From Acidobacteriota bacterium (lineage in GTDB: Bacteria; Acidobacteriota; Terriglobia; Acidiferrales; UBA7541): a stretch of 53,691 bases of DNA. Shown here piece after piece: positions 43,611 to 51,703 of the stretch. The notes under the pieces are model-generated. The model did not search any database and was not told where the DNA came from. It was given only the letters and a program-made list of their open reading frames with translations. A program made the position numbers and the translations under genes. The stretch lies in assembly GCA_003223255.1 (NCBI GenBank), contig QHYJ01000026.1:80305-133995 (forward strand). Reading direction: 5' to 3'. Within the stretch, counting starts at the first letter, position 1. Each line of letters opens with the position of its first letter.

Positions 43611-44906
43611 CTACCCGGACACGCCCTTGGCGCGGACCCGCGAAGCCCATACTACCGGCTCGACCCGCCCGATCCAAAACGCCCAGGACAGCGCGCCGAG
43701 CAATGACACAGCCGCCGTGATGGTGAAGGCCCAAAAATAATGCCCGGTGCGCCCCAGCACAAAGCCGGTTAACGCGGGAGCCACGGCTCCGCCCAGATTG
43801 CCAACAAAGTTCTCGATTCCCGTCCAGCGGCCCGCCGCACGCGGGCCCGCCAGCGTCTGCGTGATGGCCCAGACATTCGAGGAACATGCGCCGAGCGACG
43901 TAGCAACCAATATCACCATCACCGTAGCGAGCCGCGGGCCAGCAAGAACGCAGGGCATCACGAAAATCGCCGCGCCCGCCATACCGACACTGGTGAATCC
44001 TTTCCGAACGAGGGTGGGAGTCGCGCCGGCGATAATCCAGCGATCGGAGAGCCAGCCGCAGGTTGCTGCGACCACAGCGCACAATACGTAAGCCGCCCCC
44101 ATCGTGGCCGCCATTTGGTCCATAGAGAAATTCCGGCCGCGCACCAGGTACGTCGGCATCCAGGTGAGGAGGAAATAAGACAAATAGTCCAAGCAAGCCA
44201 GCGCCGCGCAGGTGCCCCAGGCTGAACGCAGCTTCAGGATTTCGAAAATCCCCGGGGTGTCGCTGTCGTGAGGATTGCCCGCATTTGCGTGTTTGTCGCG
44301 CTCGCGGGGCATGCATTGGAACCATGGCAACAGCCAAAGCAGGCTGATCAAACCAAGGAGAAGAAAAAACGAACGCCAGCCATACCGGCCCATCAGGATG
44401 CCGCCAAAGAAGAGGCCGAAGGCGGGTCCCGCATAAAAGCCGGTGATGATGATGGAGTTGGCCAGGCCGCGCTGCTCTTCCGGGAAATACCGGGCGAGGA
44501 TCTTCGAGTAAGAAGGGTAAACCACCGATTCGCCGACTCCCAGAACCAGCCGCGCCGCCAGCAGCAGCGCGAAGCCGCCGGCAAGCCCCGTCGCTGCAGT
44601 CGCCACCGACCAGAGGAAAAAACCGCCGGCCAGCATCCATTTCACGTCGAGACGATCGACCAGCCAGCCGGAGAACATCTGGAAAAAGGCGTAGCTCCAG
44701 AAAAACGCCGCCAGCAGGATTCCGAGCCGGAAGTCGGATAATGCCAATTCGGTTTTCAGCAGCGGTGCCGCCGCCGACAGGTTCCCGCGGTCCACAAAAT
44801 TGATAAACGCCGAAAGCGCCAGCAGGATGAGCACGCGCCGCATCGTTTGAGAAGGGGCCCGCGAGGGCTGCGTGCGAGCTGTCGGTGATGAAGGAATGGA
44901 AGCCAT
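43611..44906 (-). CDS. MFS transporter (anion:cation symporter-like)
   Basis: This is a 431-residue permease with twelve predicted spans. It resembles the ACS group (hexuronate/glucarate-type): FINFVDRGNLSAAAPLLKTE in TM1, GWLVDRLDVKWMLAGGFFLW, RLVLGVGESVVYPSYSKILA and EEQRGLANSIIITGFYAGPA, then NVWAITQTLAGPRAAGRWTG. ATG 44906 gives a normal N-terminal extension; ATG 44843 is an alternative. In operon with the exported amidohydrolase, it may import the product that enzyme releases. The substrate is not shown by sequence. Confidence 0.88.
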   Translation of the reverse strand: MASIPSSPTARTQPSRAPSQTMRRVLILLALSAFINFVDRGNLSAAAPLLKTELALSDFRLGILLAAFFWSYAFFQMFSGWLVDRLDVKWMLAGGFFLWSVATAATGLAGGFALLLAARLVLGVGESVVYPSYSKILARYFPEEQRGLANSIIITGFYAGPAFGLFFGGILMGRYGWRSFFLLLGLISLLWLLPWFQCMPRERDKHANAGNPHDSDTPGIFEILKLRSAWGTCAALACLDYLSYFLLTWMPTYLVRGRNFSMDQMAATMGAAYVLCAVVAATCGWLSDRWIIAGATPTLVRKGFTSVGMAGAAIFVMPCVLAGPRLATVMVILVATSLGACSSNVWAITQTLAGPRAAGRWTGIENFVGNLGGAVAPALTGFVLGRTGHYFWAFTITAAVSLLGALSWAFWIGRVEPVVWASRVRAKGVSG

Positions 44907-45444
44907 CGCGGTCGCCGGCCATTCTAGCCATATCCGCACCAGGTGGCGAGAGCACAATGCGGCGGCGGAAGAGAAGTTCTCAACATAGAGGGCACAGAGG
45001 AATCACAGAGAACATAGAAATGGGCTGCCCTCTTTTGGAGTGCGCCGGCTTGCCGCCGCTTTTCCATACTGTCAGCCTCCAACCGGCCCTTTCTTTGTAG
45101 TAGCCGCTATTCAGACCGGTTTCTTTTCGCCACCCTTCGTCCGCGGGCTGTCGTCTCGAATTCCGCTGTGCCCGATGAGGGACCCATTCTCGGGCAGAAG
45201 AGTAAGGATTCGAGGACGAGCAACTCACGGCTCTGGGTATAAACTCAGATATCGACCTTACGATACTGACGCAGTGCTCCCTAGCCACAATTCAAGTACT
45301 CCTCGGATTCCCCCTCTCCATGCAGGGACTACAATCGCTCACACCATTGGTAGAGCAGCCGATGGCGAGCGGAACTGACTACCTTCCTGTGAACTCACCA
45401 GTCCAGCCGGCGTCGCAGAAAGGCAGCGACGGAGATGGCGAAGG
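44907..45444. repeat. Intergenic region with dispersed repeat pieces
   Basis: About 540 bases without a supportable gene. At ~44983-45019 it holds an AGAGGGCACAGAGG / CACAGAGAACATAG stretch, similar to the piece at 47861-47897. At ~45030-45066 there is a TTTGGAGTGCGCCGGCTTGC..GCCGC stretch of the kind often repeated between acidobacterial genes. The rest has no structure I can name. Confidence 0.5.
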
Positions 45445-45726
45445 GTGCAGGTCCCGACCGGCCGAATCGAGCAGCGGGTGGCAAAAGCGGAAGTCGTGGA
45501 GCTCTCGCGCGTGGACGAATTGCCGGCCAAGAAAGAGGCGGCGATTACGGAAAACGTGAGCCCGCGAGGCGCGCGCGTGATAACCGACTCCCTTTGCGCC
45601 CCGGGGAAGCTTGTCCGGTTGGTTGCGCCGGGGGGACACCGCAAGTTGTCGGCGCGGGTGATCTATTGTGAACCGGCTTTCCGTGCGCGTAGAGGAGTGG
45701 CAAAAGCCGCGTTAGTCCGGCGTTAG
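45445..45726 (+). CDS. PilZ-like domain protein
   Basis: This is a 93-residue protein with a short PilZ-like beta-barrel pattern: a basic N-terminal RIEQR, then ITENVSPRGARVITDSLCAP and GKLVRLVAPGGHRKLSARVI. The NxSxxGxR core resembles the c-di-GMP site, but the classical RxxxR is reduced to RIEQR. The usual final strand (a G-EF-type end) is not evident, so the protein may be truncated. The start is GTG 45445 after GAAGG. c-di-GMP binding is uncertain. Confidence 0.55.
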   Translation: MQVPTGRIEQRVAKAEVVELSRVDELPAKKEAAITENVSPRGARVITDSLCAPGKLVRLVAPGGHRKLSARVIYCEPAFRARRGVAKAALVRR

Positions 45727-45749
45727 CCCGGTGTTCTTGGGGAGTTCGT

Positions 45750-46301
45750 TTACCAGCCCCTCTTTGTTCGTCCGGTGCGCATCGCATTGCGGGCATCGGC
45801 ACAGACGAAGCCTTTCTGCTTTACGTTGTAATCCGCTCCGGGGATTTTTTGATGGGGAGGATTGAGGGCAAGAATTTTGCCCCTTGGGTACTTCGCCTTG
45901 AGCCAAGCCACGATTTCTCGCCTGGTCTCTTCAGGGGCTGCGCGACCCACGATAAACAGGTCGTCAGGCTCACCCGAGCTTAAGACAACTTTCGCTGCCT
46001 GGTTGTCCACGATTGATACTACGTCGTAACCGTGGGGCCTCAGGAGGGCAGCTCTTTGAAGCCCCGCTTGCTCATGATAAGAGATTACAAAAATCCGCTT
46101 GATACTTCGCCGCTTCATTGGCGGGACATTCATGTGGGCCACGATTTGGCGCGTCTTGGCATCCTTCGCAAAACATTCGTTATTTGTCTGACAGGCGAGC
46201 TTATCAAGCTTGGACTTCGCTAATTCCAGGCCGGTGACGACCGTCATTCTCTGCGGTACGCCATTCGGCAACACTTCGAAGATTTCGTAGACCGGGTGCA
46301 T
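45750..46301 (-). CDS. YEIFE-type N-terminal region fused to a REC-like domain
   Basis: This is a 183-residue soluble protein. Residues 1-60 (VYEIFEVLPNGVPQRMTVVT then GLELAKSKLDKLACQTNNEC, FAKDAKTRQIVAH) are like a small recurring acidobacterial domain of unknown role. Residues ~65-160 resemble a receiver fold (RIFVISYHEQAGLQRAALLR, HGYDVVSIVDNQAAKVVLSS, DDLFIVGRAAPEETRREIVA). The phospho-acceptor Asp position is not clear, so it may not be phosphorylated. No histidine kinase is nearby. Confidence 0.6.
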   Translation of the reverse strand: MHPVYEIFEVLPNGVPQRMTVVTGLELAKSKLDKLACQTNNECFAKDAKTRQIVAHMNVPPMKRRSIKRIFVISYHEQAGLQRAALLRPHGYDVVSIVDNQAAKVVLSSGEPDDLFIVGRAAPEETRREIVAWLKAKYPRGKILALNPPHQKIPGADYNVKQKGFVCADARNAMRTGRTKRGW

Positions 46302-46712
46302 GGGTCGGTTTCCCTTCCGGGCACTCTACTGCCGATCCTCCTTTTACGTTCTCTTACGCTGGAACTGAAGATCGCAATGCGCGACAGCCTAGTTGCCCGG
46401 AAGTCTAAGTCGCCCCCCGTGCGTCAAGAGGAATGAGGAGTAAGGTAATTGCTACCATTCGTTCCGCACAGCCCCAAGAACCGCGCTCGGATGGCGCATA
46501 AGCTGCCCGACTCCAAAGGGAACATTTTTCATGGTTGTCATCCTATTTTGCGATGGAACACTACGGGGGAGAGCATCGGCCGTGTGGTGGTTTGGGCTGT
46601 GGTAGTTTGGGCTTGACCATGAGGCCAGGCAAGGATAGGCTCACGGGCAAATCTGGGCGAGCCGCGCTCGTTCCGGGCGGTCCCTACTCATGTATAGCCA
46701 AGGAGGCCGGTA
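46302..46712. other. Gene-free intergenic region
   Basis: About 410 bases with no supportable gene. A short imperfect direct repeat (GTGGTTTGGGCTGTGG / GTAGTTTGGGCTTG) lies near 46581-46616. AAGGAGG at 46699-46705 is the ribosome binding site of the next gene. Confidence 0.4.
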
Positions 46713-47273
46713 ATGGTTGCTCTTACCGCATTGTGGATTCCCATTTTATTGTCGGCGGTGATTGTCTTCGTGGCCAGCTCGATCCTGCACATGGTGCTGC
46801 CGTACCACCGCAGCGATTACAAGAAATTGCCGGATGAAGACAAGGTTGTGGCCGTGCTGCGCTCAGCGGGTTTAAGCGGCCGGGGCCTGTATATGTTCCC
46901 GTACTGCACCCACAAAGAAATGAAATCGCCGGAAATGCTGGAAAGGTTCAAACAAGGACCCGTCGGGACGATTACTGTTTTTCCCGGCGGCCCGGTGAAC
47001 ATGCCGAAGTACCTGCTGCAATGGTTTGTGTATTGTGTGGTCGTGGCCATTTTTGCGGCGTACTTGACGGGGCGCGTGATGCCGTCGGGGACGGTGTATC
47101 TCGCGGTGTTTCGCGTGGCGGGCACGGTGGCGTTCATGGCTTACGGGGTGGGCCAATTGGTGAACGGCATCTGGCGGGGGCAGCCATGGAGCGTGGTCAT
47201 CAAAGAGGTCATCGATGGGCTCGTCTATTCCTTGCTGCTCGCAGGGACGTTTGGCTGGCTGTGGCCGAGGTAA
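46713..47273 (+). CDS. Four-span membrane protein
   Basis: This is a 186-residue protein. One span is at the N terminus (ALWIPILLSAVIVFVASSIL). A soluble segment follows (HRSDYKKLPDEDKVVAVLRS, MFPYCTHKEMKSPEMLERFK, VFPGGPVNMPKYLLQWFVY), and three more spans lie towards the C terminus (VVVAIFAAYLTGRVM, FRVAGTVAFMAYGVGQL, IDGLVYSLLLAGTFGWLWPR). The ATG is preceded by AAGGAGGCCGGTA. I do not know the function. Confidence 0.75.
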   Translation: MVALTALWIPILLSAVIVFVASSILHMVLPYHRSDYKKLPDEDKVVAVLRSAGLSGRGLYMFPYCTHKEMKSPEMLERFKQGPVGTITVFPGGPVNMPKYLLQWFVYCVVVAIFAAYLTGRVMPSGTVYLAVFRVAGTVAFMAYGVGQLVNGIWRGQPWSVVIKEVIDGLVYSLLLAGTFGWLWPR

Positions 47274-47292
47274 GGGACTAGTCAGAGCGCGG

Positions 47293-47784
47293 CTACTTTT
47301 CCGCGGGCTCGCTTGAGGCCGTGGGCCCAGTCAGATTACCGCTGCACTCAGAGGGTTGAGAGAAGGAGCGCACCAGAAGGACGAGCTGCCAGCGTTGGTC
47401 CTCGGTTAAGCGATTCTTGAACGAGGGCATGGGTCGGCGGCCTTCGCTAATCTGATAAAAGATTTCGCCGTCGGCAATACCGGCCATGCGTTTCGCGTTG
47501 GTGAGATCGGCCGGAAGCGGATAGTGTGTACGGGCCTCCGGGCCGTCCCCTTTGCCGCTGTCCCCGTGGCATTGAGCGCACTCATGTGCGTAGATTTGCC
47601 GCGCGGCCGTGAAGTTGGATTCCGAGGGAGGCAGCGGATTTTTGAGGCTCTTATATTCCGCGGGGACGATCCAAGGCTTGTTTTCCTGGGTCAGCCAGTA
47701 GATGACTAAGCCGAACGTGAGAAGAAGGAGAGCGGCGAAGAGAAGTTTGCGGAGTCGGAAGGAGAGCGACAGGTTCGCGGACAT
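47293..47784 (-). CDS. Membrane-anchored monoheme cytochrome c
   Basis: This is a 163-residue c-type cytochrome with an N-terminal anchor (LRKLLFAALLLLTFGLVIYW). The heme motif is CAQCH (69-73), followed by GDSGKGDGPEART, PADLTNAKRMAGIADGEIFY and the axial Met in RRPMPSF, then QRWQLVLLVRSF. It resembles periplasmic electron carriers near oxidases or dehydrogenases, but none is adjacent. It is similar in layout to the cytochrome at 24761-25396, though shorter at the C terminus. Confidence 0.88.
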   Translation of the reverse strand: MSANLSLSFRLRKLLFAALLLLTFGLVIYWLTQENKPWIVPAEYKSLKNPLPPSESNFTAARQIYAHECAQCHGDSGKGDGPEARTHYPLPADLTNAKRMAGIADGEIFYQISEGRRPMPSFKNRLTEDQRWQLVLLVRSFSQPSECSGNLTGPTASSEPAEK

Positions 47785-47860
47785 AGGAATGGAAAAAATT
47801 TTCGCACAACAAGGACCAAGACGAAAGGACGGGTTTTGAGCGCATTTGGCGGTGGGATTT

Positions 47861-47897
47861 CAACACCGAGGTCACAGAGGACGCAGAGAAGAAAGGG
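47861..47897. repeat. Dispersed CACCGAGGTCACAGAGG-type repeat
   Basis: AACACCGAGGTCACAGAGG followed by ACGCAGAGAAGAAAGG forms a purine-rich stretch similar to the one near 44983. Such pieces recur between genes in many soil bacterial genomes. No coding role seen. Confidence 0.5.
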
Positions 47898-47985
47898 TGA
47901 AAGCATTGAGGCTGAGCGACGTGCAATCTGCTTTTCGCGGGCAAACGTGCGGGCCCAATGGATGTCTTTCGCGAAAGCGCATCAC

Positions 47986-48029
47986 TTGAGATCCTTCGGC
48001 GAACCTTCTCGGTGCGCCTCAGGATGACA
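47986..48029. repeat. Dispersed hairpin repeat TGTCATCCTGAG...GAAGGATCTCAA (copy 2, inverted)
   Basis: These 44 bases run from TTGAGATCCTTCGGCG to CGCCTCAGGATGACA. The reverse complement has the same two ends as copy 1 at 36565-36606, with a different middle. It sits in the spacer between the cytochrome c start and the small membrane protein stop. Confidence 0.75.
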
Positions 48030-48067
48030 GAATTCTAAAAAGCCGGAATCATCCCGATGGGGTCAAC

Positions 48068-48292
48068 CTAGTGCGCGCCGGCGAGCACTTGGTAGATGAC
48101 CACGGCGATCATGAAGAGCACGTAGATTCGGAGAGACCAGAGAACGAACTTCTCAAAGCCCCGCAGATGGCGTCTGGGAATGGGGCGCTTTTTGACAGCG
48201 GCGAGCTGATCCAATTCCAGTGACGAAAGAACGAGCTCTTGGTTGGTAGAGGCTGACGAACCGTGTTGCTGCTCTTCTGGGCGCATCGTCAT
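48068..48292 (-). CDS. Small single-span membrane protein downstream of the Nramp-like gene
   Basis: This is a 74-residue protein; ATG 48292 or, two codons on, ATG 48286. The N-terminal half is charged and soluble (RRHLRGFEKFVLWSL leads into the membrane), and the C-terminal half is one span (LRIYVLFMIAVVIYQVLAG). It begins 5 bases after the stop of the Nramp-like gene, so the two are cotranscribed. It could be an accessory subunit, but nothing proves that. Confidence 0.65.
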   Translation of the reverse strand: MTMRPEEQQHGSSASTNQELVLSSLELDQLAAVKKRPIPRRHLRGFEKFVLWSLRIYVLFMIAVVIYQVLAGAH

Positions 48293-48297
48293 TTCTC

Positions 48298-49767
48298 CTA
48301 CTTCCCAGCGATGAAAGCGAAGAGATTTGGCGCAACTACGCTGATGCCGAACAGAACTCCCGCGACAGTCAGGAAGATGACCACGCCCGAGGCCAAAACA
48401 TTGACCAAGGGCGGCGTCACGAGGTCGCCCATGATTTCGCGGTCATTCGCAAGCATGAAAAGAAAGACAAGCGCCGGCGGCATGGCCAGCACAGCGATTA
48501 AGTTTACAACAAGAACGACGTATACGAGTGGAAGTCCGGGGATGAGGACGATGGCTCCGGCGGCAGAGGCGCAAAGGAACAACACCAGATAAAAGGACTT
48601 CCCTTGGTGGAGAGGGAGGTTCAAGCTGTGAGGTCGGTGAGCGACTTCTCCAAACGCATAGGCGGAAGAAGTCGAAATGGTAATGCAGGCAACCATCCCG
48701 GCTTCGACGATGCCCAGGGCGAACAAGGCTGCGCCGAATCTTCCGATGACGGGCTCGAGAGCCTGAGCGAACTCGGCGGCCTGGAAATTTTCCGCGGACA
48801 TGTGGTGAGCAAAGAGCGGGGCGGTCGCGACGATGGTGGCAATCGCCGCCGTGGCGGCGAGAGCAGCTCCTAGCGCGGTGTCAATGCGACCAAAGCGGAC
48901 GTCTCGCTTGGTAAGCCCTTTGTCGACGGTGGCGCTCTGCTGAAAAAACAGCATCCAAGGAGTGACCGTCGCGCCGATGTTCGACAACAAAATAAGCAAC
49001 GTCCCTTGCGTCAAGCCGCCGGGGAGCGGCGTCCATGTGATAAGAGCATGGCCGACGGCGCTCCAATGGGGCCGGGCCAGAAGGGCCACCGGAACGAATA
49101 CGAGATTGAAGGCGGCGGCGGCCAGGGTGATGCGCTCCCAGGTCCAGTAGCGATGCGTTACCAGCGCGAGGTACAAGACTGCAAGAGCACCGAGAATCGC
49201 GAGCCACGGGGGCACGCCAAAAAATCCAAGGCCTGCACGAATAGCAATAAATTCGGTGATAAGGGTCAGGAAGTTGCCGATTCCCAGGTCGATCATGGAG
49301 AACCAGCCCCAAAACGGTCCAAAGCGGTCAAAGATCAATTCTGCATGACCGCGATGCGTAGCCGAGGCTAGCCTGACGGTCATCTCTTGCACGATGAGCG
49401 CCATAACAAAGGTCAACACGACGAACGGAAGGAAGAATCCGATTCCGAAGCGCGAGCCCGTGGCCGCGTACGAGAGCATGCTGGGGCCGTCGTTTTCCCC
49501 GAGCATGACCAGGATGCCGGGTCCGACAAGGAGCCATAAGAGACGAAACTTGGAGAGAATGCCGCGGCAGGCGCGCGCCGCAAACACGCGCTCGCGGTCG
49601 TGCGCACGATCGATGTCCTCGTGGGTGATGACGACATCGGTCGTCAACGGCTGCGCCGAAGATGTGGTCGGCGAGGTTTGTTCAGAGGATGTTTCCGTTT
49701 CCCCGGATCCCGTTGCGGCGTCCGTTGGGGATGCGAGGCTCGTAGTGATTCGCTTTCCTTGGCGCAT
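48298..49767 (-). CDS. Nramp-like divalent metal transporter, non-canonical motifs
   Basis: This is a 489-residue inner-membrane protein with ~11 spans in Nramp order. A ~70-residue Ser/Thr-rich cytosolic extension precedes TM1 (LLVGPGILVMLGENDGPSML). Canonical Nramps carry DPGN in TM1 and MPH in TM6. Here the aligned places read NDGP (~92-95) and TPW (269-271, in NIGATVTPWMLFFQQSATVD). This indicates changed ion coordination, as reported for Nramp-related non-manganese branches, so the substrate may not be Mn2+. It heads a two-gene operon with the small membrane protein, with a promoter upstream. Confidence 0.8.
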   Translation of the reverse strand: MRQGKRITTSLASPTDAATGSGETETSSEQTSPTTSSAQPLTTDVVITHEDIDRAHDRERVFAARACRGILSKFRLLWLLVGPGILVMLGENDGPSMLSYAATGSRFGIGFFLPFVVLTFVMALIVQEMTVRLASATHRGHAELIFDRFGPFWGWFSMIDLGIGNFLTLITEFIAIRAGLGFFGVPPWLAILGALAVLYLALVTHRYWTWERITLAAAAFNLVFVPVALLARPHWSAVGHALITWTPLPGGLTQGTLLILLSNIGATVTPWMLFFQQSATVDKGLTKRDVRFGRIDTALGAALAATAAIATIVATAPLFAHHMSAENFQAAEFAQALEPVIGRFGAALFALGIVEAGMVACITISTSSAYAFGEVAHRPHSLNLPLHQGKSFYLVLFLCASAAGAIVLIPGLPLVYVVLVVNLIAVLAMPPALVFLFMLANDREIMGDLVTPPLVNVLASGVVIFLTVAGVLFGISVVAPNLFAFIAGK

Positions 49768-49794
49768 TTATTAACTACGGTAAATCAAAAGGCT

Positions 49795-49824
49795 AAACTA
49801 CACTTAATAGGACCGGCTTGTCAA
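49795..49824 (-). promoter_or_regulatory. Sigma70-type promoter of the Nramp-like operon
   Basis: On the minus strand a perfect TTGACA (49819-49824) is followed after 18 bases by TAGTTT (49795-49800), about 28 bases before the ATG at 49767. The leader is AT-rich. I see no convincing metal-regulator palindrome. Confidence 0.5.
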
Positions 49825-49939
49825 TAGGACTCCTTTTTTGCTCTTCGTCACGAGCGGAGAGAAGACGCGACGCAAAGGAGCCGAGCGGGGGCCAGGGGCT
49901 TATGGTAAGTTCGAGTAAGTATTCCGGGAGAGAAAAGAG

Positions 49940-50245
49940 ATGGATCAACAACAGCCAGCGCCAGGGCAAGTGCAAATCAAGGCGGATGAAAAGGAACTGC
50001 AGGGGCAGTACAGCAACCTGGTGATGATTCACCACAACCTGGAAGAGTTCACGCTGAATTTTATTTACATTTTCCCGAACGGCACGCAAGGAAAACTTTT
50101 GAGCAGCTCGATCGTCAGCCCGGGACACGCCAAGCGCATCTGGCGGGCGCTCGGGGAGAACCTCAACCGGTACGAGGCGCAATTCGGGCCCATCAAAGAG
50201 GCGCCGGAAGGCGGGCCGACTCCGAATGTGGGATTTGTGCAGTAA
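49940..50245 (+). CDS. DUF3467 family protein
   Basis: This is a 101-residue soluble protein with the DUF3467 pattern: QIKADEKELQGQYSNLVMIH, then EEFTLNFIYIFPNGTQGKLL, then SSIVSPGHAKRIWRALGENL. Function unknown; the family is widespread as a single small cytosolic domain. ATG 49940 has GAGAGAAAAGAG upstream. It lies between the divergent Nramp-like gene and tRNA-Ile. Confidence 0.88.
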   Translation: MDQQQPAPGQVQIKADEKELQGQYSNLVMIHHNLEEFTLNFIYIFPNGTQGKLLSSSIVSPGHAKRIWRALGENLNRYEAQFGPIKEAPEGGPTPNVGFVQ

Positions 50246-50303
50246 GGCAGAAGTTAGAAGAAGACTCGCTAGCCGTGCTAAGATTACATAGTCAATTTCG
50301 CAC

Positions 50304-50380
50304 GGGCCTGTAGCTCAGGTGGCTAGAGCGCGCCCCTGATAAGGGCGAGGTCGGTGGTTCAAGTCCACCCAGGCCCACCA
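50304..50380 (+). tRNA. tRNA-Ile (GAT)
   Basis: This is a 77-nt cloverleaf with encoded CCA. The acceptor stem GGGCCTG (50304-50310) pairs perfectly with CAGGCCC (50370-50376), followed by A and CCA. D-arm TAGCTCAGGTGGCTAGAGC, anticodon loop CTGATAA (anticodon GAT) and T-arm GGTTCAAGTCC are all present. It is isolated from rRNA genes, whereas this isoacceptor is often inside rRNA operons. The region to its right looks accessory. Confidence 0.97.
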
Positions 50381-50817
50381 TCAATCGCCAGTAAATACGC
50401 GGCTATTCACACTTTCTGACTTTCTTGCGCCCTCTCTCAAAAACCATTTTGCCAACTATTTGCCAACTTTGCGGGCAATCAAATCCCGCAGTCATACAGG
50501 GCTGGAGCACAACCTTTTTGACGGGCTAGCCGAGCTTGTCCTTCTGTGGCATCGCTACTCCATTCTGAAAGAGCTGGAATGGAAGGACGCCGAGCTACGT
50601 CAGACCCGAACGATAGAATCCGGCACGACGCGGTGTTCTGCAGAGAAGTTGCTGGAGGAATCGGCTTGGGTTTCGAGCTTCGGTCAAAAAATGCCGTTGT
50701 TGGACCGAATGGACCGGCAATCAAACCCGAACCAGTTTGGAGATGGCTGTAAGTGTTTGATTCAGGACTGCTGACGGGCACCCTTTCAGGGCTACGTCGG
50801 ACGCTTACGTCGCGAAT
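50381..50817. other. Gene-free stretch downstream of tRNA-Ile
   Basis: About 440 bases with overlapping short frames on both strands, none with a recognisable motif or strong start. A direct repeat of TTTGCCAACT (TTTTGCCAACTATTTGCCAA, then CTTTGC) lies at ~50450-50471. A second copy of the tRNA 3' end (GTTCAAGTCCACCCAGG) was not found in the remaining 3.3 kb, so a right attachment site, if any, lies beyond the window. Confidence 0.4.
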
Positions 50818-50975
50818 TTACTGCAGCTTCGCGAATTCCACACTGGCGGCAATAGGAATGCCAGGCCTGCATCTTTCGAGAGCGTCAGAAAATTCTGATA
50901 GGCCGTTTTGGCTTTGGCGGTGTCGTCCTAACGTCCCTCAGCAACTGAGAGGCGTACCGTGCCTCCCGAAAACCG
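50818..50975 (-). pseudogene. C-terminal remnant of an acidobacterial Ser/Thr kinase TPR tail
   Basis: On the minus strand DDTAKAKTAYQNFLTLWKDA (from ~50928) is followed, after one missing base, by PGIPIAASVEFAKLQ and a TAA at 50818. This matches the very common acidobacterial ending AKAKTAYQDFLTLWKDADPD then IPILK..AEYAKLQ, found at the C terminus of large Ser/Thr kinases with TPR repeats. Upstream a weak LREARYASQ-like piece extends the similarity to ~50975. The rest of the gene is gone. This is a relic of a gene lost or displaced by the island. Confidence 0.65.
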
Positions 50976-51074
50976 CAGGTGGCTATGTTACACGGCCTCT
51001 TTGTAACTCATTGTTTTCAAATGTGTTTCTACTCTTGGCGACGTACAGCCGCATGAACTGCTCTCTCACTGGTC

Positions 51075-51452
51075 TTAGAAGAAGGCAAGGCCCTTCATTG
51101 GATAATGACGGCGATTTCGTGTCCACAGCTCCAAGCCGTGAAGGGAAGCCGTTGCCGCGATCAGCGCATCTCCCAATTCGACGCTGTGGCTTTTCGCAAA
51201 CACCCTCAGGTAGTCGCCGGCCCGCCGCCCGATTTCCAAGTCGATAGGAACGCACTGGATGACCGCGAAGAGGTCTTCCAGAATCTTGTGCTCCTGCGGC
51301 CGTGCTCCATGCCAAAGCTCTGCCACTGTGACGGGCGAACACACGAGCACGGCTTGGCTCCGGGCGAGACTATCCCATTTGGTGACAAGTCCAGCGTCTC
51401 GGCCTCTCGAAACCTCGATCAGAATGTCGGAGTCAATCAGAATCGACGTCAC
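51075..51452 (-). CDS. vapC: PIN-domain toxin VapC
   Basis: This is a 125-residue PIN-fold ribonuclease. The acidic site is D7 (ILIDSDILIE), E45 (TVAELWHGA) and D95 (VELGDALIAATA); the fourth position is N113 in LWTRNRRHYP. Typical targets are tRNAs. The GTG start overlaps the antitoxin stop by 4 bases (GTGA), the usual coupling for VapBC. Toxicity is inferred from the family. Confidence 0.9.
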   Translation of the reverse strand: MTSILIDSDILIEVSRGRDAGLVTKWDSLARSQAVLVCSPVTVAELWHGARPQEHKILEDLFAVIQCVPIDLEIGRRAGDYLRVFAKSHSVELGDALIAATASLHGLELWTRNRRHYPMKGLAFF

Positions 51453-51703
51453 AACGCAATTCTCGATAGCCGCTTGCCCTTACGGAGCTGGCGGACGTAT
51501 TTTCCGGTGTCACGTAGGTCATTGCGGTCCCGCCAAATGCCAACGAGAGCTTGCATCGCCTTGCTGCGGTTGGCAGGGGAGCTCCCGTAGCGATCCCGGA
51601 TGGCTTGGCGTACAAGGTCAGAAATAGAAGTACGCCGCTGCCGTGAGTGGATGTGCAGCGCCTTCCAGATGTCTTCGTCCAGATAGAGCTGTGTTCGTTT
51701 CAT
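51449..51703 (-). CDS. vapB: Ribbon-helix-helix antitoxin VapB
   Basis: This is an 84-residue antitoxin. The N-terminal RHH DNA-binding domain reads MKRTQLYLDEDIWKALHIHS then RQRRTSISDLVRQAIRDRYG. The basic C-terminal tail (YVRQLRKGKRLSRIAL) should wrap the toxin. A perfect palindrome overlaps its start codon and is the likely operator. It precedes and overlaps vapC. Confidence 0.88.
   Translation of the reverse strand: MKRTQLYLDEDIWKALHIHSRQRRTSISDLVRQAIRDRYGSSPANRSKAMQALVGIWRDRNDLRDTGKYVRQLRKGKRLSRIAL

Noticed and set aside
43600-44955. 451-codon open frame overlapping the MFS gene in another frame of the same strand
   Set aside because: No membrane-span pattern or domain; the MFS frame carries clear transporter motifs.
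50460-50781. Overlapping ~100-codon frames on both strands after tRNA-Ile
   Set aside because: Neither shows a family motif, clean composition or a good start. Tested as an integrase remnant, but no tyrosine-recombinase residues could be seen.
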